Of a stretch of DNA of 64,000 bases, positions 18,719 through 28,229 are shown one piece after another. This DNA is from Cafeteria roenbergensis (taxonomy: Eukaryota > Sar > Bigyra > Bicosoecida > Cafeteriaceae), in the NCBI GenBank assembly GCA_008330645.1, contig VLTN01000057.1:174013-238012 (forward strand), written 5' to 3'. The notes under the pieces were generated by a model, which was not told where the DNA came from, did no database searches, and worked only from the letters and a program-made list of their open reading frames with translations. Numbering within the stretch: position 1 is the first letter of the stretch; each line of letters begins with the position of its first letter. The position numbers and the translations under genes were made by a program.

Positions 18719-19151
18719 CGCGAGTTCAAAAGCAGGCAGGCAAAAAAGGCCGTTTGCCCCTGCGGCTCAGCAATGGGGGCAGCGCTTCGCCAGCTCGACT
18801 GCTGGATGCAGCTGTGCGGAGCTCGGGCTGACCTGGCGTGCATCGTCTCGCAACGCTGCCGGTTTTGCAGGCTCTGCAGCGCGTGGTCAACCCCGCTCCA
18901 GCGCCGCCGCCAGTCGCCGGCACGCCGGCAGCCAACATCGGCCCGGCAGCCGGCTCGGCAGTGCCCTCCTCGAGTGCCGCGGCTGCCCTTTCGCGCATGG
19001 CCGCGTGAATCGGTGGTTCCCCTGCCATGGCAGCCGCGCTGCGCCTGCGCTGCAGCCTGCTCCGGCGTCAATTCGCAAGGTGCAACTCGACTCGGCGGCT
19101 CTGCACTGCCGTTGTGCCCTTCCCTGGCAGCAGAACTCCCGCTGCTGAAGC
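18719..19151. promoter_or_regulatory. Divergent intergenic region, SHIPPO / TRMT61
   Basis: 433 bases between two outward-facing start codons, presumably holding both promoters. GCTCTGC-type half motifs occur at about 18876 and 19099. No TATA-like element is evident. Confidence 0.4.
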
Positions 19152-20786
19152 ATGAGGGGGTCCCTCGGGCGGGGGTTCCAGCTCGCTGCCCGGTTTGCAG
19201 CTGTTGTCGGGCGGGCAGGCGCGCGGCGCTCCAGCAGCGCGGTCCCCGAGGGCGAGCGTGTGGTGCTCGCGCTGCCGTCCGGAAAGCGCTTCGTCGTGCG
19301 GCTGTCACGGGGCAAGAAGGTGAATGTGGCCGGGGCGGGGTTCAGCCACGAGGAATTGGCGTCTCTGGGCTACGGGGCCACGGTTGCGCGCCTCAGGGAC
19401 GGCGTGTCCAAGCGGCGCGCGCGCATTGCCGCCCTCGACCACCCCCTGCCGGCCCAGGAGGCTGCAAGCGCTGCAGCAGCGGCAGCAAGGGACGTCCCTG
19501 CGCCCGCTGGATCCAATGACGGCGCCAGAGGCGACGTTCGTCTTGCCTCCGGGGGCGCAGCGGGCGAGGCCGCTGCTTTTGCCGCTTCGTGCGATGGCGG
19601 GCCGTCGGGCGATGGCGTCGCTGGCGCGGGGCCGCCGGAGGGGGCCAACCACCACCACCACCACAGTGACGGCGCGCCGCCGGGCCCGGCAGGGTCGCCA
19701 GGCTCGTCTGCCGTGCGCCTGGTGTCAGCGTTCCGCGTGCAACGGCCCACCGCGCACGACATCGTCATGGCCACAGCGCGCCGAACCACGCCCATCCCGC
19801 CCCTCGACGCGGCCGTTGCGATGGCGCTCCTCGACCTGCGGCCGGGCCAGCGCGTGCTAGAGGTCGGCACGGGCACAGGCGCCACCACCGCGGGTCTCGC
19901 GCGGGCTGTTGCCCCCGGTGGCATGGTGCACACCGTTGACAGGCGCGCTGGCCCCGCCAGGACGGCGCGAGTCACCCTTCGGTCAATGCTCGGTCATGGG
20001 CCTGTCCTGGACGGCGTTGTCACTCACGTTGGGGACATGGCGGCGGAGGACCCGACCCACCGCGGGGGGGGCGAGGGCGGGGCCCCGGGCGGGGCCCCGG
20101 GCGGGCCTCACGAGACCCTAGCCAGTGAGCGACACGTGGCAGAGGCGGCGCATGGCGGCAGCGGGGACTCCTTTGGCGGAGAGGACGTCGATCCGGATGA
20201 CGTCACGCCGCAGCCGTGGTTTCCGTCGCGGCTGCCGGGCCCGGGGCCCGTGTTTGACGCGGCGCTGATTGACGTGCCGGACCCGGTATCCGTGCTGGGG
20301 GCCGTGGCCGCTCGGCTGGCCCCTGACGCGCCGGTGGTGGTGTATTGCCCAAACCTGACGCAAGTGCTCGCGGTGCAGCAGAGCGTGGTTGGGTCGCACG
20401 CAAGCAGCGCCAGCGATGCAAGCAGCGATGCAAGCAGCGCTGACGGCAGCACCAGCACCAGCACCAGCACCAGCACCAGCGCGAGTGCGGGTGAAGGCGG
20501 TGCTGCCAGCGCCGGTGCTGGCTCTGGTGGATCGCTGCTTTGGTTCGACAGCGTCACAGAGACAAGTGCCCGCCGGTGGCTCGTGAGGCCGCCGACGCTC
20601 CGTCCCGACCCGGAGAACGGCGCCAAGCACGGCGGGTTCCTTGTCGTCCTCCGTCGCGATGACCGGCTCGTGATGCACCGCCCCAAGGGACCGAAACGCG
20701 ATGATGCCGAGGAGCCAGCGACCCGGCTGTTCGCCCGCGGGGCCGGCGGCGCGGAAACACCCCTCGAGATCACAAAGTGGGACTGA
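19152..20786 (+). CDS. tRNA (adenine-58-N1)-methyltransferase, TRMT61 family
   Basis: A 544-residue protein. The class I methyltransferase core has motif I VLEVGTGTGATT at about residue 236, a following Asp in VDRRAG, the family motif FDAALIDVPDP near 369, and VVVYCPNLTQV near 396. The aspartate/proline motif and the following strand match the TrmI/Trm61 catalytic family, which makes m1A58 in the T loop of tRNA using SAM. The N terminus (MRGSLGRGFQLAARFAAVV) is basic and amphipathic, like a mitochondrial presequence, so a TRMT61B-like mitochondrial form is the preferred reading. Low-complexity inserts (His run near 170, Gly-rich near 300, Ser-Thr dipeptides near 435) enlarge it beyond the usual 300-480 residues. 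The motif I glutamate and the DxPDP aspartate are present, so it looks active. Confidence 0.85.
   Translation: MRGSLGRGFQLAARFAAVVGRAGARRSSSAVPEGERVVLALPSGKRFVVRLSRGKKVNVAGAGFSHEELASLGYGATVARLRDGVSKRRARIAALDHPLPAQEAASAAAAAARDVPAPAGSNDGARGDVRLASGGAAGEAAAFAASCDGGPSGDGVAGAGPPEGANHHHHHSDGAPPGPAGSPGSSAVRLVSAFRVQRPTAHDIVMATARRTTPIPPLDAAVAMALLDLRPGQRVLEVGTGTGATTAGLARAVAPGGMVHTVDRRAGPARTARVTLRSMLGHGPVLDGVVTHVGDMAAEDPTHRGGGEGGAPGGAPGGPHETLASERHVAEAAHGGSGDSFGGEDVDPDDVTPQPWFPSRLPGPGPVFDAALIDVPDPVSVLGAVAARLAPDAPVVVYCPNLTQVLAVQQSVVGSHASSASDASSDASSADGSTSTSTSTSTSASAGEGGAASAGAGSGGSLLWFDSVTETSARRWLVRPPTLRPDPENGAKHGGFLVVLRRDDRLVMHRPKGPKRDDAEEPATRLFARGAGGAETPLEITKWD
20448..20481 (+). repeat. AGCACC hexanucleotide repeat
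   Basis: Five to six tandem AGCACC units encode Ser-Thr dipeptides inside the TRMT61 gene. The same hexamer is expanded at about 36463-36500, where the minus-strand frame reads it as Gly-Ala. Confidence 0.85.
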
Positions 20787-21178
20787 CCCAGTCACGCGCG
20801 TGAGATTGCGGGGCAGCCCGTCCCCCTGCCCTGCATGCATCGGTGTCTGTCTGGGCAGCGAGCCTGGCTGGTGCTGACTGTTGCCTGCGAGTGCGCGCGC
20901 CCACGCTGGGACATTTTTCGCGCGCACGTGCGAGCATGCTTGTGCGCAGACCTGTGTCGAACGCAAACGGTGTGGCGGTGCGCGCGTGAGCTGTCATAGC
21001 GCAGTATATTGCGCTATGACTCGAGCGTGTGCGCGCGATGCTTGCAGCAAAGGTTCCCCAATATCGTGGCGCCGCGCCACTCAATCGTTGCGCCTGCGCG
21101 CACGCCCTCGTTGGCACAGCGCTGCTGCGCGACGCACCGCGCTGAAACGTGGGCCCACCGTGAATCAACCGCGCGGTC
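20787..21178. other. Intergenic region between convergent TRMT61 and RCC1 genes
   Basis: 392 bases between two convergent stops, rich in alternating CG/TG steps (CGCGCGCACGTGCG-like). Its one structured element is the perfect inverted repeat at 20993-21020, listed separately. No coding signal was seen. Confidence 0.5.
20993..21020. terminator. Perfect 11-bp inverted repeat with 6-nt loop
   Basis: GTCATAGCGCA at 20993-21003 is followed by the loop GTATAT and the exact reverse complement TGCGCTATGAC at 21010-21020. It sits roughly midway between the TGA of TRMT61 and the TGA of the opposing RCC1 gene. As RNA it would fold into the same hairpin from either strand. A role in 3'-end formation or transcription arrest for both genes is inferred. 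The symmetry itself is directly visible. Confidence 0.6.
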
Positions 21179-23209
21179 TCAAGTCCGAGCGAATCGGGCC
21201 CAATCGCTAGCACCCTCGGACTGCGACCAGTGCCCCTGCAGCAGCAGCTCGACAGCCGCCTCCTCCTCACTCATACCCGCGGCAGCTGCGCCAGTGGACG
21301 CCTCCCTCCTCGCTGCCTCTGCCTCTGCCGCTGCCTCTGCCGCTGCCTCCGCAGCTGCCGCTGGCGCAGCCGGCATGTTCCCGCTCTCACCTGCGCTGCG
21401 CTCACCGCCACTGCCTCCGCTGGCGCCAGGACCAACATCCCCCGCAAGCTCCACGACCGCTGCCCCATGGACGATTCCCAGCGAGAGACGTCGCACGGCG
21501 AGGCCTGTCGCATTCAACGGCTCTACCGGCTCTGCCACACCGCGCCACCCGACGCGAGCGACCTTTCCACCCCGCGAAACCGCGTAGACGTGACTGGCCC
21601 CGCAGGCCAGCTGGGCGACGCCGTCAGCGCCCATCGCCGCCGCATCAGCGTCCCCCGCCGCGCGGAGCAGGGCGTCGGCAGAGCAGAGCACGACGGGCTG
21701 AGCGACGATGTCAGCTGACGCCCAGGGGCCCCCCTCCTCGGCTGACTCCGCGACGTCGGCAGCTGACATCGGCTCTGCTCCATCAGCCTCTGCGTGACCG
21801 GCAGACGACTCGGCAGCGCCCGTCGCGTCGGCCTGCAAGCCCGCCCCTCGCAATCCCATCACGCAGATGGACCCGTCGGCGCAAAGAAACGCCGTGTGAG
21901 CCTGGCCGCACGCAACTGCAACCGCCGGTGCCTGGACCGGCATCGTGACGAGGCGGGGCCACTTGGCATCGTCAGCGGGTCCTGGCCTGGTCTGGCCACT
22001 TCCGGCGCTGCAGCTCTGCAGTCTACCCCAGATGATGGCTCTGCCGTCGTCGAGGATCGCGGCGGTGTGACGGAATCCCGCCGCCACGGCCACGGCTCTG
22101 CCGTCGATCACGGCGTCGGCGGCGCCGGGAACGGCCTTTCCAGCCTCCACCAGCGATCGACGAAGGGACGGCGCAACGATTAGCCGAGGCGTGCGACGCG
22201 TCTCAACGGTTCCGTCTCCGATCTCGCCCCTGCCACCCTTGCCCCAGGCCCATAGGGCGCCTTCATCGTCCATCGCGACGGCGTGGTGAAACCCCAGGGC
22301 GAGGTCCACGGCGAAACCGCTGGCCCCGGCATGCTCCCAGACTTGAGTGTCCGCCATGCCCGGCCAAGCGGCGCCCTGCGAAACCGCCGAGCCGCCACCA
22401 CCAGCGCCCCCAGCTGCGGAGGCGGAATCGACGTCGCCATCACCTTCCGAGCAGCTTTCCTGGAACATTCTTGGCATAGCGGTTTCACCAAACGCCGCAA
22501 CGGTCGCCTCCTTTCCGTCCGTTGCAAGCCCGCACTGTCCGTGGACATCGTACCCTGCCATTAGGATCCTTCCATCCGAAGTGACCACCCCCGACAGAGC
22601 ACCCGCCCCGGCAGCACACGACTCTGGGCCGTCAAGGGCAGAGCCGGCAGAGCCGGTGACCAGCGCTGGCCGGAGCGCTCCGAGGTCGTCGCCGAACACG
22701 GTGGCCCCCACCCACCTAGAGGCCGCCAGCAGAGCCTTGCTGCCCCGCCCGCCCATCTTGACGGCCCGCACCGTGGACTGAAAGTCGAGCGGCCGCCCGC
22801 ACACGGCGACGGCGCCGGCTGGCGCGGCCGCGAACACGGAGTGGCCCCACCCGCACGCCACATCGGTGACGTCAACGTGACGTGACGATGACTGCTCAGC
22901 GACGTTGGCTGGCGCGTGGAAGGGCTCGTCGAGCAGCAGCGCTCCCGGGGCGCGGCGCGGCGTGTTGGACTGCAGCAGCGCGTGGCGGCTCAGAGGCGCC
23001 TGCGCCGCAAGCTGGGCCCCCGCCGCGACACAGTCGCCCATGCCACGCACAACGCCGGCCGCCCACTGCCCGGGCTCGCCGTCCTCGGGCGCGTGGCGGC
23101 CCAGCGCCAGCGTCGCGGGGCTTCCCCACGTGACCGCCACGGACATGCAGCGGCTCCCGGCGCGGACAACCAGCATCCGGGCCGCGTTTCGCCCGAGCGG
23201 GGCCAGCAT
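21179..23209 (-). CDS. RCC1-repeat protein, possibly mitochondrial
   Basis: A 676-residue protein with regulator-of-chromosome-condensation-1 type repeats. Clear ones are LGFHHAVAMDDEGALWAWGK, VAAGFRHTAAILDDGRAIIW, VACGQAHTAFLCADGSICVM and LACGASHVYAVSRGGKVARV, with more degenerate ones upstream, consistent with one beta-propeller. The N terminus (MLAPLGRNAARMLVVRAGSR) is basic and hydrophobic, like a mitochondrial targeting peptide, so an RCC1L-like role is possible but unproven. RCC1 itself is a nuclear exchange factor for Ran, and nothing here proves that activity. The C-terminal 70 residues are Ala/Glu-rich and helical, ending WARFART. Iterated GGCAGAGC and CGAAACCG motifs are common between the blades. 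It is convergent with TRMT61 and divergent from CutC. Confidence 0.8.
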   Translation of the reverse strand: MLAPLGRNAARMLVVRAGSRCMSVAVTWGSPATLALGRHAPEDGEPGQWAAGVVRGMGDCVAAGAQLAAQAPLSRHALLQSNTPRRAPGALLLDEPFHAPANVAEQSSSRHVDVTDVACGWGHSVFAAAPAGAVAVCGRPLDFQSTVRAVKMGGRGSKALLAASRWVGATVFGDDLGALRPALVTGSAGSALDGPESCAAGAGALSGVVTSDGRILMAGYDVHGQCGLATDGKEATVAAFGETAMPRMFQESCSEGDGDVDSASAAGGAGGGGSAVSQGAAWPGMADTQVWEHAGASGFAVDLALGFHHAVAMDDEGALWAWGKGGRGEIGDGTVETRRTPRLIVAPSLRRSLVEAGKAVPGAADAVIDGRAVAVAAGFRHTAAILDDGRAIIWGRLQSCSAGSGQTRPGPADDAKWPRLVTMPVQAPAVAVACGQAHTAFLCADGSICVMGLRGAGLQADATGAAESSAGHAEADGAEPMSAADVAESAEEGGPWASADIVAQPVVLCSADALLRAAGDADAAAMGADGVAQLACGASHVYAVSRGGKVARVGWRGVAEPVEPLNATGLAVRRLSLGIVHGAAVVELAGDVGPGASGGSGGERSAGESGNMPAAPAAAAEAAAEAAAEAEAARREASTGAAAAGMSEEEAAVELLLQGHWSQSEGASDWARFART

Positions 23210-23488
23210 GACAGCTTAGCTGCGATGCTGCGCGCCTCTGCCCGCACCAAAGTGCCGCCTAGGAGGTGGGGGGCGCGGGGTTGGAGCCAGGAGCGGGCGC
23301 TTTGCTGGCAGAGCCGCCCGACCTGCGCGCTGCGCAAACCAGTGCCGCCGAGTCGCGACGCTGCCACGCACACGCCCGCCCTCGCCGGTTTCTCGGGTCG
23401 GGACGGCGAATCGCAGGGCAGGCCCGGAAGCCCGGCGGGGTTCGCTCTGAAGCACAGCGCGTGCTCCGCGCCAGGGGCCTGAGGCGCC
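23210..23488. promoter_or_regulatory. Divergent promoter region, RCC1 / CutC
   Basis: 279 bases separate the two start codons. The CutC ATG has a strong GCCATGG context. No TATA-like element or repeat was recognised. Confidence 0.4.
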
Positions 23489-24569
23489 ATGGCGAGCGCA
23501 GGTGCAATCGCCGAGGCAACGCCCGATGCTGCGACTGCGGCAGCACCAGCTGCGCAGGGGGCCGTCACCGAGGTGTGCGCAGAGACGATTGCGTCCGTTG
23601 TGGGCGCGCGGGACGGCGGCGCGGCGCGCGTTGAGCTGTGCGCCTCCCTGATCGAGGGTGGCCTGACGCCCAGCATCGGCATGATTCGTGCGTCGGTAGC
23701 GCTGATGCCAACGTTTGTGCTCATCCGCCCGCGCGGCGGGGACTTTGTGTACGACAGTGCGGAGCTCGCCGTCATGGAGGCCGACGTGATCGCGGCGCGT
23801 GAGGCGGGTGCGGCCGGCATCGTGACTGGAGTCCTTGACTCGTCAGGGGCGGTCGACGAGCCCGCGATGCTGCGCCTTGTGGAGGCCGCCAAGCCGCTGC
23901 CCGTGACCTTTCACCGTGCGATTGACGTGTCCAGCGACTGCGTGGCCGCTGTACGGGCCTGCCACCGCGTTGGCTGCGCGCGCGTGCTCACATCGGGGGG
24001 CCGAGCTTCAGCGGTCGAAGGGGCAGGCACGATCCGAGACATAGTGCGGGCCGCGTCGCGATGCGGCGAGGACACGGCCGCAGCGGGCGCGGACGGTGTG
24101 CGCCGGCTGACAGTCGTGGCAGGTGGCGGGTTGCGGCCAGACAATGTTGCGAGGGTGGTGGGTCTCACGGGGGTCACTGAGGTGCACGGCTCAGGTGAGC
24201 GACGCGACCGCGCGGGACAGGGGGCCCTGCGAACCCGTTGCCAGACAGTGGGCGCGGCCAAGGGCGGGGCGCTGGGGGGTCGGTTGGGGGGGGGGTGGGG
24301 GTCGGTGTCGCACGCCTGAATCCGCCTCTGGTGGATTGATTGCCTGTCACTCGCCCACTGCCCGCACCCCAGCTCGAATATTGCGATTGTGCGGCGCTTT
24401 CCAACCTGCAGCGAGGGTCGACCTCGGCGCCAAGGCCGTCTTCTGGCCGCCGCACGCTGTGCCAATGGGCGGGCCGCGAACGGACGAGGACGACCGGAGG
24501 CGCCGTGGGACGACGGCGGGCTCCGCCGCCGCGTTTGTCGCTGCTGCTGCCTCAGGCGCCACGGCTTGA
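23489..24569 (+). CDS. cutC: CutC-family copper homeostasis protein (2 exons)
   Basis: Exon 1 is 23489-24194 and exon 2 is 24412-24569. The donor is GTGAGC and the acceptor CTGCAG, giving 287 residues. The barrel signature is clear: ARVELCASLIEGGLTPSIG, then LIRPRGGDF, VTGVLDSSG, PVTFHRAIDV, ARVLTSGG and VVAGGGLRPDN. Exon 2 restores the expected end, HGSAR, where bacterial and human CutC read EVHSSA or EFHCSAR. CutC proteins are TIM-barrel proteins linked to copper tolerance. Their exact biochemical activity is unsettled and they are probably cytosolic. The intron holds a long G run (24280-24300). The stop precedes the PPIL3 start by about 360 bases. Confidence 0.9.
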
Positions 24570-24931
24570 CATGTCCGTGACTGCCTGCAGTTGCGCAGTC
24601 CCACGGCGGCTGCTAGAGCTGGGACTGTCCATGCCTGCGCCGTGCCCGGGCGGCTGGTGGTTCGCCATCTCGCTCCGGCCAGGCGCACGCAGCGTCCAGC
24701 CTGGGGGCCGTGGTATCAAGAGCAGCAGACGCCCGGGCCGGGGAGGCGGGCTTTGTTGGCGTTGTTTTGCGGCCATGGACGGGCCTGAGGCGACTTGCAC
24801 CGCCGCGTCCGGACACGGCCTCGGCGCAGCCTCGAACACAGAGGAATGCTCGCGTTCCGGGCAAGCAGAGCGGTCGCCACGCACGACACACTCCTCACCA
24901 CTCCCCGCAGCAGCGCGCGCAGGGCCCAGGC

Positions 24932-25808
24932 ATGGTGAGGCCGGCCATGTGTGCATGGTTGTTGCCTGCGGCGCCGGGGGCGGTCGTGAATCGCGCCAAG
25001 AGAAGCGCAGCCACCGCCAGCGCGCCCGGCCGTGCTTCCGTCCCGCCGAGAGTCTCAAGGACCCCCCACCCCGCCCTGCCCCTCGTCCCCGGCTTCCGCT
25101 CGCTGCGCAGGCGCTGACGATCCACACGACCGTGGGCGACATCAAGGTGGAGCTGGCCTGCTCGGAGGCGCCGCGCAATTCAGAGGTGAGCGCTTCTGCT
25201 GGACCCTGGCTGGCCCCGTTCCAGTCCCGCGTGCTCCCCAGTGCTGGGTCCCCCGTGCTGCAACGCGGTGTGGCGGCCTTTGAGCGGTTGGCCGATGCGC
25301 CCCAGGGGCTCAGCTGGCCGCCTCGTCCAGGAAACGCATTTTGTGGCGTCCGCTGATGTTTGCCGCTGCGCGAATATGGCCGCAGAACTTCCTGAAGCAC
25401 GCCGCCGCCGGCACCTACTCCGGCACCAAGTTCCACCGGGTCATCCCAGGCTTCGCGGCCCAGGCAGGCGACCCCACCGGCACCGGCAAGGGCGGCGAGG
25501 CGGCCGATGGCGGCTTCGTTGCGGATGAGTTCAGCGACTCTCTCTCCCACAGCAGGCGCGGCGTTGTGAGCATGGCCAAGCCCTCGAAGAGGTCCGTTGC
25601 GAACGGGTCCCAGTTCTTCATCACCCTGTCGCCGCAGCCGCATCTCGACGGGACGTTCACCGTCATTGGGTCGGTCATTGGCGGCGAGCACGCCCTCGAC
25701 AGGATCGAGGCCTGCAGAGTGACTGCCAAGGGCCGGCCAGCCACAGAGGAGGACGCAGTCACGATCACCACGGTCACCATCCACGCCAATCCCTTCGCGA
25801 CCGCCTGA
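24932..25808 (+). CDS. PPIL3: Cyclophilin-type peptidyl-prolyl isomerase, PPIL3 type (3 exons)
   Basis: The proposed exons are 24932-24934 (ATG only), 25111-25185 and 25386-25808, joined by GTGAGG...GCAG and GTGAGC...GCAG introns. They give 166 residues, close to human PPIL3 (161). Exon 2 encodes ALTIHTTVGDIKVEL and exon 3 NFLKHAAAGTYSGTKFHR. The cyclophilin signature (FHRVIPGF, then GDPTGTGKGG, RGVVSMA, NGSQFFIT, QPHLDG and TIHANPF) is intact, including the catalytic Arg of FHR. PPIL3 belongs to the spliceosomal cyclophilins and catalyses prolyl cis-trans isomerisation, so a nuclear location is expected. Exons 2 and 3 are firm. The first exon is an inference: an alternative ATG at 24571 (ATGTCC before GTGACT) fits the reading frame but has a weaker donor and sits one base after the CutC stop. 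Confidence 0.9.
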
Positions 25809-26316
25809 GGGCCCAAAGGCCGGGGACGCTCACGCGTCGCCGGGACACGGGGCTGCCGATCACCGTTCGTCCGCCTGCATGGCTGCATATCGGGCCCGTT
25901 GCCTGTCAATTGCACTGGCCTGTTAGACTTGCTTGCGTGTCTGCACAGCTGGTTCCTTGTAGCGCGCTTGGGCGCAACGTGGCCGCATCGATTTCGTGTG
26001 CTCGCTGCCGCCCTGAGTCAGTCACAACTCGCGAATGGCCCGGTCCAGAAAATGGCGAGCGTGACCCCGGCGCATGTACGCGCCGCCAAACGACACCACC
26101 AAAAGCTGGACCCCATAGCGTGGCCTCACACGGCGGTCCGCCGCACTGATCGCTGCCTGGCTCGCCGCGCCGGGCCCTCGATGGCAGTCTGTCTTGTCCG
26201 GCGCGTCGGTGCGCTTGCGGCTCTGCCGAGCGCGGGCGGCACCTTTGTGCTTGGTCCAAGGGCTTGGCCAAGCACCCCGCGCCCAGTGTGTCCCTGCGGG
26301 TTCTGCCTTGCGGGAA
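25809..26316. promoter_or_regulatory. Intergenic region PPIL3 to RRP36
   Basis: 508 bases between two same-strand genes. It should contain the PPIL3 3' UTR and the RRP36 promoter. No conserved ORF, repeat or RNA gene was seen. Confidence 0.4.
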
Positions 26317-27288
26317 ATGGGCGACTCGAGCGACAGCGATGCGGGCAGCGAGATCGGCGCTCGCCTGGCGCGGCGAGGCCACGGCTTCCATGACGCGCCG
26401 CCGCGCCCTGGACTTCGGGCTGCCCCTGGCGCCGCAGGAGGCCGCAGGCGTGTCGATGACGACCTTGACGACGTGTTTGGCGCCCCCGCCGGGCGTGGCG
26501 GCGCGTCGGGGCGGGACGCGGACCGGTCTTGGGCCGAGTCCGACAGCGATGACGACCGCAGGCCCAAAGGCGCGCAAGCGCCCGCGGAAGTGACGAGCAA
26601 GAGGCGTGTTTCGAAGCGGCGCGACATCATCACGGTCGCTGCGCAGCGCACGCGGGACCCCAGGTTCGACGCCACCCTGGGCGAGGCGCCGGACGCGGTG
26701 GCGTTCCGCGAGAAGTACGGCTTCCTCGTGGACGAGGTGCTCGAGCAGGACATCCGGCGGACGAAGAAGGAGCTGAAGAAGGCGAAGAAGCCGCAGAGCC
26801 GCGAGCGGCTGCAGGCTGACCTCTCCAAGATGAAGCAGCAGCGGGCGGAGGCACGCGTGCGGCTCGGTGAGGCCACGGCACTGCGGCGCGTGAAACAGTC
26901 CCAGATCCAGTCCGCGCACGCGGGGAACAAGGTGTACTTCCCGAAGCGCCGCGAGCTGAAGGAGCTGGCCCTCGCGGAGCGGTTTCGCATGCTCAAAGAG
27001 GAGGGCGGGGACGCGGCTGTGGACCGCGCGGTGCGTAAGAAGCGAGCGCGGAACGCGGCGCGAGACCGCAAGAAGCTGGGGGAGGCGGGCGGCCACCGCG
27101 GGGGCGGGGGCAGCGCTGGCGCCTGGGGCGAGGAGGGCGGCCGCGGGAGGGGAGTCGGCGGCCGGGGCCGCGGGTTTGGTGGCGGCGGCCGTGGCCGCGG
27201 GTTTGGTGGCGGCGGCCGGGGTGGGGCCTGGCAGGGCGGGGAGGTGCCTGGTGCCAAGCGCATGCGGCGCGGTGAGGGCGACGAGTGA
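26317..27288 (+). CDS. RRP36: rRNA-processing protein RRP36
   Basis: A 323-residue protein starting MGDSSDSDAGSEIGARLARR. The conserved RRP36 core spans about residues 95-255: KRRDIITVAAQRTRDPRFDA, then YGFLVDEVLEQDIRRTKKEL, VKQSQIQSAHAGNKVYFPKR and RELKELALAERFRMLK. The family is a nucleolar factor for early pre-rRNA cleavage in 18S maturation, part of the SSU processome. A Gly/Arg-rich tail (GGRGRGFGG repeated) extends the usual C terminus and could aid RNA binding. The N-terminal half is acidic and disordered. No intron is needed. An in-frame extension upstream to 26194 lacks an ATG, so the ATG at 26317 is preferred. Confidence 0.9.
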   Translation: MGDSSDSDAGSEIGARLARRGHGFHDAPPRPGLRAAPGAAGGRRRVDDDLDDVFGAPAGRGGASGRDADRSWAESDSDDDRRPKGAQAPAEVTSKRRVSKRRDIITVAAQRTRDPRFDATLGEAPDAVAFREKYGFLVDEVLEQDIRRTKKELKKAKKPQSRERLQADLSKMKQQRAEARVRLGEATALRRVKQSQIQSAHAGNKVYFPKRRELKELALAERFRMLKEEGGDAAVDRAVRKKRARNAARDRKKLGEAGGHRGGGGSAGAWGEEGGRGRGVGGRGRGFGGGGRGRGFGGGGRGGAWQGGEVPGAKRMRRGEGDE

Positions 27289-28229
27289 GCGCGCAACACC
27301 GGTGCGGCCAGCGGCTTTGGGGGCAGGTTGGGAAGCAGCCTGACCGTCGCTGCAGCAGCTGCTTTGCGTTTGATGTGTGTGTGTGTGTGTGTGTCTTGCT
27401 TGCCGACCAAGGCGCTGCAAAGACGTGTGCTGCGTGGGCTACCGCTGCGGTTGCGCCGGGCAGGAACTGTGAGGCAGACGCAACCCAATCACTGCACTTG
27501 GGCCCGCTTCGTGCTCCACACAGCGCGCGCAACACGCGCTGGATGGCTCCAGTGTGGTTGGCAAGCCCGCTGCCCCTCTGCCATGCAGCAGCCTCAGCAG
27601 CAGCAACGCATGGGAAAGGCGCGCGTCGCAGACACACGAGGCCGCGGCCGCCACCACCCGCAATCGCGCTTTGTGTTTCTTGCGGCCGCAAGTTGGCAGG
27701 GGCGCCGAGGCGCGAGCACACGCAAGGATCGGCTGGGGAACACACAATCGCAAGCAAAGTTGGTGGGGTGGGGACGACAGGAGCGATGGCGTGGGTTGAA
27801 CGGGGAGAGATAGCTGAGTGGTTGGGGGAAACACGCAATAAGCTGGCGCACGCAAACACACGGCGCTTGATGGGAGGGGGAACCAGGGAAGGGAAGAGTA
27901 GCAGTCGGAAGCAGCGGGCGGGCGGGCTGTGGGGCGGACGGCGCGTTTCGGGCGCCGTCGTTGAGGGGGACGCACTCGATGTGCGTCGGGGCGCCGATGG
28001 CGGCTGCGGCGGCGGTCGCGGATGCTCATGGGGCCCAGCTGCGAGTAGCGCTGCCTGTTGCGAACGCATGCTCGCCGAAACGGCCGCCAGTCCGGGCGCC
28101 GCTTGCGACGAGGCCCCTCGCGCCGGCGAGCTGCTTGCATCGAGTGAGCAGGGTTGACGCGGGACTTGAACGAGGGTGCAAAGCCCAACGGGACTGCAAA
28201 TGAACGTGCAGCGGTTGCGGCGGTGACGA
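27289..28229. other. Long convergent intergenic region with TG dinucleotide repeat
   Basis: About 940 bases between the RRP36 stop and the stop of the acidic minus-strand gene. It contains a TG dinucleotide run at about 27373-27394. ORFs here lack conserved features or plausible composition. It probably holds two 3' UTRs plus spacer. Confidence 0.5.
27373..27394 (+). repeat. (TG)n dinucleotide repeat
   Basis: About ten to eleven uninterrupted TG units in intergenic DNA downstream of RRP36. Such Z-DNA-prone tracts are common microsatellites. Confidence 0.9.

Noticed and set aside
24571-24576. Alternative PPIL3 first exon (ATGTCC)
   Set aside because: It fits the reading frame, but the donor is GTGACT rather than GTGAG and it starts one base after the CutC stop, leaving no room for UTRs. 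Kept only as an alternative.
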